Assembly: GCA_016931365.1 (NCBI GenBank)
Contig: JAFGEY010000088.1
Location: 1-9,400 of the forward strand
DNA length: 9,400 bases
Source: Anaerolineae bacterium
GTDB taxonomy: Bacteria > Chloroflexota > Anaerolineae > JAFGEY01
Reading direction: 5' to 3'
In this document: piece by piece, positions 1 to 4,700 of the stretch
Position numbering within the stretch: position 1 is the first letter of the stretch
How the letters are laid out: every line of letters starts with the position of its first letter
Position numbers and translations under genes: made by a program
Notes under the pieces: model-generated
What the model was told of the DNA's origin: nothing
The model's input: the letters and a program-made list of their open reading frames with translations, nothing else
The model's database searches: none

Positions 1-204
1 CGTCGTCGATTTGCCCGCGCCGTTCGGCCCGATATAGCCGACCAGTTCGCCGGGCCGGATGTCAAAGCTGATCCCGTCGACGGCGCGCACCACGCTGTAC
101 TGGCGGGTGAACAGGTTGCGCACCGCGCCCAGTGCGCCGCGATGGTGTTTGGATATTTTGAAATGTTTGTGCAAATTTTCGACATGGATGATGGGGGAAA
201 TCAT
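1..204 (-). CDS. ABC-2 type exporter ATPase, N-terminal part (cut by window edge)
   Basis: This is the nucleotide-binding subunit of an ABC exporter, which would hydrolyse ATP in the cytoplasm to drive the two permeases encoded just upstream. Only the first 68 residues are in the window. Visible are an N-terminal strand (residues 5-15), an insertion containing LFTRQYSVVRAVDGISFDI before the P-loop, and an intact Walker A GPNGAGKST at residues 59-67. The insertion and the two-permease context fit the COG4586 group, which travels with COG4587 and COG3694 permeases; the substrate of that group is not defined. The ATG at 204 is chosen because AAGGAA lies a few bases upstream on the same strand. 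The gene follows the second permease after a 106-base gap holding an inverted repeat, so its expression may be partly uncoupled from the permeases. Signature motif, Walker B and C-terminus lie outside the window. Confidence 0.92.
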   Translation of the reverse strand, partial: MISPIIHVENLHKHFKISKHHRGALGAVRNLFTRQYSVVRAVDGISFDIRPGELVGYIGPNGAGKSTT

Positions 205-241
205 TGAAATTCCTTTCATCGCTTATCAGACGTCAAGCGTT

Positions 242-303
242 AAACGTCAAACGTCAGGCTTGGGGATGCGGCTGGGTCTTTCTATACCTGACGTTTGACG
301 TTT
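242..303. repeat. 17-bp perfect inverted repeat of ACGTCAA units inside the ABC operon
   Basis: The arm AAACGTCAAACGTCAGG at 242-258 is the exact reverse complement of CCTGACGTTTGACGTTT at 287-303, with a 28-base loop. A further ACGTCAA copy sits at 230-236, so the unit occurs three times in a row on the left side. In the minus-strand transcript this would form a stable hairpin between the second permease and the ATPase. No run of T follows on the transcribed strand, so it is not a classical intrinsic terminator. It may be an interspersed genomic repeat, an mRNA-stabilising element or an attenuator; the sequence alone does not decide. Confidence 0.85.
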
Positions 304-310
304 TGCTTTT

Positions 311-1120
311 TCACGTCCCCGTGCTCGTGTAATGCCGGATGCCAAAGCGCCAAAAGGCCAGCGCCAGGGCCATCATCCCTGCGCCAGCCAGTGGGCAAAG
401 CAGCGGCGCCCAGGCTGGAAAGCCAAACGGATCGGGCTTGTCTAGGAAGTACAGCGCGGGATAATAGTTCATAAAGATTCCTGGAATGACATAGGTGAAA
501 AAGCGGCGCAGCCATGGGCCGTAGATGCTCATCGGATACGACATCATTTCCACGCCGCCGTAGGTGAAAATGTTGACCACCTCGATCGATTGCACGGTCC
601 AAAAAGTGATCGTCGCGCCGGTGATAAACAGCGCACCAAAAAACGAGACCAGGCTGGACAGCACCACCGGCATAAAGAGCGCCTTGAGCATCGTCCAGCG
701 CACCCGGGCATAGATCAAGGCCAACGCGAGCACCAGCGCGCCCTGGAAAATCCGCGCCAGCCGGCGCAGCGCAAACTCGGAACCCATCACCTGCCAGGTC
801 ACGCCGACCGGGCGCAGCAGAATCCGGTCGAATGTGCCCCGCCGTACCTGCTGCCCGAAAAAGCCGGGATCAAAGCCGCTAAAGATCATATCCATCATCC
901 CAAATGCCGTCTCGACCATACCATACAGCAAAGCGATCTCCCACAGCGTCCATCCGGCGATGTTCTCAAACCGCTCCAGAATCAGCGCCAGGGTGAGAAA
1001 GGCCATCCCGGTGCTGATGCCGGTGCCGATCAGGTCAAAGAAAAAGCCCGCGCGATATTGCATTTGCGAGCGGATGCTGACTGAGATCAGCCGCCGGTAA
1101 ACATCGAGCGTTTGTCGCAT
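311..1120 (-). CDS. ABC-2 family transporter permease (COG3694-like)
   Basis: This 269-residue protein is very hydrophobic, with about six probable membrane segments (roughly residues 26-50, 60-80, 120-145, 150-172, 180-225 in part, and 235-258). It would form one half of the membrane channel of an ABC-2 type exporter in the cytoplasmic membrane. Family-type stretches are RRGTFDRILLRPVG (about 93-106), a cytoplasmic coupling segment, and a C-terminal YPMSIYGPWLRRF...NYYPALYFL region (about 195-225), both typical of COG3694 as I recall it. The ATG at 1120 is preceded by GGAGG (complement of 1126-1130) five bases away. Only one base separates it from the stop codon of the upstream permease, so the two are almost certainly co-translated in one operon. 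Substrate unknown; the broad relatives are multidrug or antibiotic exporters, but nothing here proves that. Confidence 0.9.
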   Translation of the reverse strand: MRQTLDVYRRLISVSIRSQMQYRAGFFFDLIGTGISTGMAFLTLALILERFENIAGWTLWEIALLYGMVETAFGMMDMIFSGFDPGFFGQQVRRGTFDRILLRPVGVTWQVMGSEFALRRLARIFQGALVLALALIYARVRWTMLKALFMPVVLSSLVSFFGALFITGATITFWTVQSIEVVNIFTYGGVEMMSYPMSIYGPWLRRFFTYVIPGIFMNYYPALYFLDKPDPFGFPAWAPLLCPLAGAGMMALALAFWRFGIRHYTSTGT

Positions 1121-1121
1121 C

Positions 1122-1913
1122 TTACCCTCCCTGGATCACCAGCTTGCGCACGCCCTGCCGCAAGATGATCTGGCACAGTGCAAACAGGATGATCGCCCAC
1201 AGCAGTTGAAAGCCCAGTGCGCGCAGCAAATCCACCCCCTCGATCCCGCCCAGGTAGATTTCGACCACACTGTTGATCAAGGCCGGAAAGGGGGTCAGGT
1301 GGCACAGGCGCACGAACCAGGCGGGGAAAAAGCGCAGCGGCATTAGAAACCCGCTCAAGAACAACGCCAGGCTAAAGGCCGTCCGGCCTATGCCGCGCGC
1401 ATCGGGCGTCCAAAAGGCAGCCAGGTTGACCAGAAAGCGCCACTCAAAGCTGATCAGCAGGCTGAGCAGGAGCGAGGCGATCAGCGCCAGCCAGTGCGTC
1501 ACGGTGCCCGGCAGCGTGAGAGGAAAAAAGACGGCGTAGGCGAGCATGATGGTGATCCCGCGTACGAGCATCTGCGCGATGGCTCGTCCGAGGTCCTGGG
1601 CCAGCCAAAAGGTGAAATAATCGAGCGGCTTGAGCAAATCCGAGGCAATATCGCCGCTGTAAACGGCATGGATCACCTCCCACCAGCCAAAAATGTTCAG
1701 GTAGGCGATGACAGCCTGGGTCAGCCCGGTGTAGGTGATCGCATCCTGCAGCGAGAGGCCCGAAATCTCGCCCTGCGCCTGGAACAAGGAGATCATGATC
1801 GAAGCGCGCAGCAGCCCAAAGAAAAAGTTGGTCGCCAGCCCGGCCCAGTTTGCGCCGCGATAGGCCAGTTGGCGTTGAAAAGAGAGGGCGATCAACTTCC
1901 AAAAGAAGAGCAT
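1122..1913 (-). CDS. ABC-2 family transporter permease (COG4587-like)
   Basis: This is the first gene of the leftward exporter operon: a 263-residue integral membrane protein with about six hydrophobic segments, expected to pair with the next permease as a heterodimeric channel. Recognisable stretches are SGDIASDLLKPLDYF, the cytoplasmic loop equivalent to the RRGTFDRILLRP loop of its partner, and FLSGFLMPLRFFPAWF near the start of the C-terminal third. I place the start at the ATG at 1913. AAGGAA (complement of 1921-1926) stands seven bases upstream, and the strong promoter at 1955-1983 would leave a leader of about 35 bases. A TTG nine codons further upstream (1940) is in frame but has no ribosome binding site and would sit almost on the transcription start. 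COG4587, COG3694 and COG4586 components usually occur together as here; what they move is not known. Confidence 0.9.
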   Translation of the reverse strand: MLFFWKLIALSFQRQLAYRGANWAGLATNFFFGLLRASIMISLFQAQGEISGLSLQDAITYTGLTQAVIAYLNIFGWWEVIHAVYSGDIASDLLKPLDYFTFWLAQDLGRAIAQMLVRGITIMLAYAVFFPLTLPGTVTHWLALIASLLLSLLISFEWRFLVNLAAFWTPDARGIGRTAFSLALFLSGFLMPLRFFPAWFVRLCHLTPFPALINSVVEIYLGGIEGVDLLRALGFQLLWAIILFALCQIILRQGVRKLVIQGG

Positions 1914-1920
1914 GCGCTGT

Positions 1921-1926
1921 TTCCTT
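1921..1926 (-). promoter_or_regulatory. Ribosome binding site deciding the permease start at 1913
   Basis: On the minus strand this reads AAGGAA, seven bases before the ATG at 1913. The alternative in-frame TTG at 1940 has nothing comparable upstream, so this site decides the start codon. Confidence 0.75.
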
Positions 1927-1954
1927 GATTGTTTCAACAAATGCAGGAGCGATA

Positions 1955-1983
1955 ACTATAGCATTGCCTTCAAGCAGTGTCAA
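1955..1983 (-). promoter_or_regulatory. Sigma-70-type promoter of the ABC exporter operon
   Basis: On the minus strand a perfect -35 box TTGACA (complement of 1978-1983) is followed after exactly 17 bases by TATAGT (complement of 1955-1960). Transcription would begin near 1948, giving a leader of about 35 bases before the ATG at 1913. Box quality and spacing suggest a strong housekeeping promoter. I see no obvious operator overlapping it. Confidence 0.8.
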
Positions 1984-2045
1984 TCCCAAAGACTAAATGA
2001 CCCAAATTGCCTCAATGTGACAGCGGCCGCTTGATACAAGATAGA

Positions 2046-2120
2046 CAGGATGAACAGGATTGATGGGATATTTGCACATAAAAAATAGATGATTTATCCT
2101 GTTCATCCTGAAAATCCTGT
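2046..2120. repeat. CAGGAT/ATCCTG palindromic element between divergent promoters
   Basis: CAGGATGAACAGGAT at 2046-2060 is the exact reverse complement of ATCCTGTTCATCCTG at 2096-2110, separated by 35 AT-rich bases. A further ATCCTGT unit follows at 2114-2120. An eight-base direct repeat TTTGCACA occurs in the loop (2071-2078) and just after the element (2125-2132). Palindromes of this ATCCTGT kind are, from memory, common between genes in many environmental bacterial genomes. It may be a REP/MITE-like repeat, or it could act as a shared bidirectional terminator or insulator between the two promoters. No coding sequence is present here. Confidence 0.8.
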
Positions 2121-2150
2121 TAATTTTGCACAAGCCGATGTTCTCTTGCA

Positions 2151-2179
2151 TTGACCAGACTGCCCAGACAGGCTATAAT
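2151..2179 (+). promoter_or_regulatory. Sigma-70-type promoter of the radical SAM/lipoate operon
   Basis: The -35 box TTGACC (2151-2156) and a perfect -10 box TATAAT (2174-2179) are separated by 17 bases. The expected transcription start is near 2186, only about 11 bases ahead of the TTG start codon at 2197, so the ribosome binding site would lie at the very 5' end of the message. Confidence 0.8.
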
Positions 2180-2185
2180 GAGAGC

Positions 2186-2194
2186 AGAGGAAAA
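2186..2194 (+). promoter_or_regulatory. Ribosome binding site for the TTG start at 2197
   Basis: AGAGGAAAA at 2186-2194 is purine-rich, with its AGAGG core about six bases ahead of the TTG. It supports TTG as the start, because the next in-frame Met (residue 31) would remove the first strand and sit five residues before the iron-sulfur cysteines. Confidence 0.6.
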
Positions 2195-2196
2195 CC

Positions 2197-3153
2197 TTGG
2201 ATACCATTCATGTTTCAATTGGCACGGCGACCGTGCTTGACCTTTCCAACGCTCCGCTGGCTATTGCGCCGACGACGGCCTATCTGATGCTGGGCGGGCG
2301 CTGCGTGATGAATTGCGCCTTTTGCGCCCAGGCGCGAGATAGCGAAGCCAGCGAGCTAGCGCTTTCTCGTGTTATTTGGCCTCCGTTCGCGCTCGACGCG
2401 GTCTGTGGGCGGCTGGCCGAGGCCGAAAAGCGAGGCGCGCTGCGCCGTTGCTGTATCCAGGTTACGGCGGGGTCGGAGGCTTATCGGGATACGCTAGAGG
2501 CCGTCCGCGCCATCCACAGCGCGACCGCTCTGCCACTCGATGTGGCTCTTTTGCCCGCCAGCCTCGATCAGGTAGCCGAACTCGTCACCGCCGGGGTTGA
2601 TCACATCGGGTTTGGCCTTGACGCCGCCTGCCAGCGTGTGTTTGAGCAAGTCAAGGGCGGGCATTGGGCACATGTCGTGCGGATGATCGAAGGGACGGCC
2701 CGGCAGTTTCCGGGGCGCGCGGCGGTGCATCTGATCGTCGGGCTGGGCGAAACGGAACAAGAGCTGGTCGAGCGTATCGAGTGGGCGTGCGATCTGGGCG
2801 TCCCAATAGGACTGTTTGCCTTTACACCCGTCAAGGGCACACTGCTGGCCGATCACCCGCCGCCATCATTGGCCCAATATCGGCGCATGCAGGCTGCGCA
2901 CTGGCTGATCGTGCGGCATGGCGTGCATGCCGACAATTTCGCGTTTAGTGCGAACGGCACGTTGATCGACATCCATCGACCCGCTTGGCCCACGCTCCTG
3001 GCCGACGGTGAAGCGTTTCGCACTTGCGGCTGCCCGGACTGCAACCGGCCCTTTTACAACGAGCGTCCTGGCGGCACGATATACAACTATGCGCGGCCTC
3101 TGACCGCAGTCGAGGCGGCGCGCGCGCTGGACGAGTTGGAGCTGCGAGAGTGA
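2197..3153 (+). CDS. Radical SAM protein, biotin-synthase-like, probable LipS2-type lipoyl synthase subunit
   Basis: This 318-residue protein is a cytoplasmic radical SAM enzyme. The cluster motif CVMNCAFC gives C36-x3-C40-x2-C43, the ligands of the [4Fe-4S] cluster that cleaves S-adenosylmethionine. Further barrel features are VTAGSEAY (89-96), GFGLDAA (138-144), the glycine-rich GLGETEQE (182-189) and FTPVKGT (209-215). A second cysteine group, C277-x-C279-x2-C282, is followed by NRPFYNERPGG near the C-terminus and could bind an auxiliary cluster. Canonical LipA is excluded: there is no N-terminal CX4CX5C and no C-terminal RSSY. The downstream gene is a LipM/LplA-type transferase overlapping by GTGA, which fits the two-component LipS1/LipS2 lipoyl synthases; the CxxxCxxC context and the LSRVIWP stretch (56-62) look more like LipS2 (COG2516-like). 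No LipS1 partner is in the window. Enzyme class is near certain; the LipS2 assignment is inference from context and remembered motifs. Start is TTG. Confidence 0.85.
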   Translation: MDTIHVSIGTATVLDLSNAPLAIAPTTAYLMLGGRCVMNCAFCAQARDSEASELALSRVIWPPFALDAVCGRLAEAEKRGALRRCCIQVTAGSEAYRDTLEAVRAIHSATALPLDVALLPASLDQVAELVTAGVDHIGFGLDAACQRVFEQVKGGHWAHVVRMIEGTARQFPGRAAVHLIVGLGETEQELVERIEWACDLGVPIGLFAFTPVKGTLLADHPPPSLAQYRRMQAAHWLIVRHGVHADNFAFSANGTLIDIHRPAWPTLLADGEAFRTCGCPDCNRPFYNERPGGTIYNYARPLTAVEAARALDELELRE

Positions 3154-3968
3154 ATTTTGAACTTTCTACCTGGCGGTTGTTGAACACCGGGTTTAGTGAC
3201 GGCGCGAGCAATATGGCCGTCGATGAGGCGATTCTGACCGCCGTCGCTGAAGGCAAATCGCCGCCGACGCTGCGCTTTTACGGCTGGCAGCCGCCTTGCG
3301 TGTCGATCGGCTATGCCCAGTCGATGCGCGCCGAGATCGATCTGCAGGCGTGCCGGCGCAAGGGTTACACCTGGGTGCGCCGTCCCACCGGCGGGCGGGC
3401 GGTGCTGCACATCGACGAACTGACCTACAGCGTGATTGCCCCGGCGGATGAGCCGCGCGTCTCCGGCGACATCCTGACCTCATACCGCCGCCTCAGCCGG
3501 GGGCTGGTCGAAGGGTTGAGCGCGCTGGGTTGCGCGGTCTGCCAGGCCGAGATGCAGGATGGCGGCAAGGGCGAGTCGGCGGCCTGCTTTGATGTGCCTT
3601 CGCATTATGAGGTGACGGCGTTGGGCCACAAGCTGGTTGGCAGCGCGCAGGTGCGGCGCAAGGGCGTGGTCCTGCAACACGGCGCATTACCTCTCACCGG
3701 CGATGTGTCGCGCCTGGCCGATGTGCTGAATTTGGACGAGCCAGAGCGAAAAACGTTGCGCGCCAAGCTGCTGCAGCGTGCGGTGACGCTGAAAGAAGCG
3801 GCAGGCTACTCTATTTCTTTTGAACGAGCGGTCGATGCGTTGCGTGCAGGCTTTGGCCGGGCGCTGAACCTGCACCTGGAACCGGGCAGTCTGTCCGATG
3901 ACGAGCGATCATATGTCGCTTTGCTGCGGGAAAAATACCTCGACGATGCGTGGATGTTTTCAAAATAA
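3150..3968 (+). CDS. lipM: LipM/LplA-family octanoyl- or lipoyl-protein transferase
   Basis: This 272-residue cytoplasmic enzyme attaches octanoate or lipoate to lipoyl domains such as GcvH or the 2-oxoacid dehydrogenase E2 subunits. The family pattern is clear: NMAVDEAIL (21-29), LRFYGWQPPCVSIGY (41-55), RRPTGGRAVLH (77-87), the acyl-intermediate region ACFDVPSHYE with C146, and HKLVGSAQ with the conserved K161, then GVVLQHG (172-178). C146 aligns with the catalytic Cys of Bacillus subtilis LipM, which favours transfer of octanoate from a carrier protein over ATP-dependent ligation, though some ligases in this family also carry a Cys. The start is GTG at 3150, preceded by GGAG (3138-3141) eight bases away. 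It overlaps the radical SAM stop codon as GTGA, so the two are translationally coupled. A longer in-frame reading upstream to 3024 only overlaps the radical SAM gene and lacks family similarity. The symbol follows the LipM-type Cys and is not certain. Confidence 0.87.
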   Translation: MNFELSTWRLLNTGFSDGASNMAVDEAILTAVAEGKSPPTLRFYGWQPPCVSIGYAQSMRAEIDLQACRRKGYTWVRRPTGGRAVLHIDELTYSVIAPADEPRVSGDILTSYRRLSRGLVEGLSALGCAVCQAEMQDGGKGESAACFDVPSHYEVTALGHKLVGSAQVRRKGVVLQHGALPLTGDVSRLADVLNLDEPERKTLRAKLLQRAVTLKEAAGYSISFERAVDALRAGFGRALNLHLEPGSLSDDERSYVALLREKYLDDAWMFSK

Positions 3969-3983
3969 TTTGGGAGCAACAAG

Positions 3984-4565
3984 ATGCAAATGGAACCTGT
4001 CGATCCGGCGGATGGACTAGATCCGGAGGCCATTCTCGACGAGATGGTGCTCGGTTTTCATCCCGAATGGATTCACCCCACGGCGTGGATTGCCCCCGGC
4101 GCGGTCGTCACTGGCGAGGTTTACCTGGACGAAGAGACGAGCGTGTGGTATGGCTGCGTGCTTCGTGGTGACATTGCCCCAATCCGCATCGGGACGCGTA
4201 GCAACATCCAGGACGGTACCATTATTCACGTCGATCACGCACATCCGGCAACCATCGGCGCGGATGTGGTGGTCGGACACGGGGCGATCATCCACGGGGC
4301 GACAGTGGAGAACGGTTGCCTGATCGCCATTCGGGCGACGGTGTTGAGCGGGGCCGTGGTCGGCACTGAATCAATTGTCGGTGCGGGGGCGGTAGTGACC
4401 GAGGATGCAGTGATCCCGCCGCGATCGCTGGTGTTGGGTGTGCCGGGCAAGGTCCGGCGCACACTCACTGATGAGGAGGCGGCGCAAATCAGGGCGCTGG
4501 CAGAGCGATACGTGATTTATTCGCGTGGCTATATGGCGGGTTCGCCGCCGGACGACACGAGATAG
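3984..4565 (+). CDS. Gamma-class carbonic anhydrase family protein (left-handed beta-helix)
   Basis: This 193-residue protein has a hexapeptide-repeat left-handed beta-helix from about residue 30 to 150 and a C-terminal helix (160-185), and would form a trimer. The zinc ligands of the Cam-type enzymes can be placed at H82 (IIHVDH), H99 and H104 (VGHGAIIHG); the H99/H104 spacing of five equals that of H117/H122 in Cam. RGD (61-63) and NIQD (74-77) match the conserved structural and active-site residues. It probably hydrates CO2 to bicarbonate, but many bacterial members of this family (YrdA/CaiE/PaaY-like) lack the acidic loop of Cam and have uncertain activity. GGGAG at 3972-3976 stands seven bases before the ATG at 3984. 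It follows lipM after 15 bases and is likely in the same operon; a further ATG two codons in is possible but worse spaced. The next gene is a soluble-adenylyl-cyclase-like protein, a suggestive pairing. Confidence 0.92.
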   Translation: MQMEPVDPADGLDPEAILDEMVLGFHPEWIHPTAWIAPGAVVTGEVYLDEETSVWYGCVLRGDIAPIRIGTRSNIQDGTIIHVDHAHPATIGADVVVGHGAIIHGATVENGCLIAIRATVLSGAVVGTESIVGAGAVVTEDAVIPPRSLVLGVPGKVRRTLTDEEAAQIRALAERYVIYSRGYMAGSPPDDTR

Positions 4566-4640
4566 GGCCTATCCCCAAGATCCTTGCTTATGCAATGGAA
4601 ACCATTTCCTGGGCAAGAAATTTTTCGAGTGGAAAGGCTG

Positions 4641-4659
4641 GCGGATGGATTACATCCGC
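4641..4659. promoter_or_regulatory. Small inverted repeat upstream of the cyclase gene
   Basis: GCGGATG (4641-4647) and CATCCGC (4653-4659) form a seven-bp stem with a five-base loop about 40 bases before the cyclase start. It could be an operator or an mRNA hairpin. It lacks a following T run, so it is not a good terminator. The 135-base gap otherwise holds short symmetric stretches (for example around 4583-4617) and no convincing promoter. Confidence 0.3.
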
Positions 4660-4700
4660 ATTCAGTTCCGGTTGATTCAGGACAGGATCGATTTTAGTCG

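Noticed and set aside
590..1084. A 164-codon plus-strand frame antisense to the permease
   Set aside because: The translation is strongly hydrophilic and repetitive in composition, as expected opposite a membrane protein gene; no motif or start signal.
1914..1940. Nine-codon N-terminal extension of the first permease from a TTG at 1940
   Set aside because: No ribosome binding site precedes it and it would begin about eight bases after the predicted transcription start, whereas the ATG at 1913 has a good site.
2013..2036. Possible CRP-like site (TGTGA half site) near the divergent promoters
   Set aside because: Only one half site is present with no matching TCACA at the right distance; the idea came mainly from the cyclase gene nearby.
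3024..3149. Extended N-terminus of the LipM-like protein starting at 3024
   Set aside because: These 42 codons overlap the conserved end of the radical SAM gene in another frame and match nothing in the LipM family; GTG at 3150 has a proper ribosome binding site.
4561..4573. GATAGG/CCTATC palindrome over the stop codon of the carbonic anhydrase gene as a terminator
   Set aside because: The loop would be a single base and no T run follows, so it cannot be a normal intrinsic terminator.
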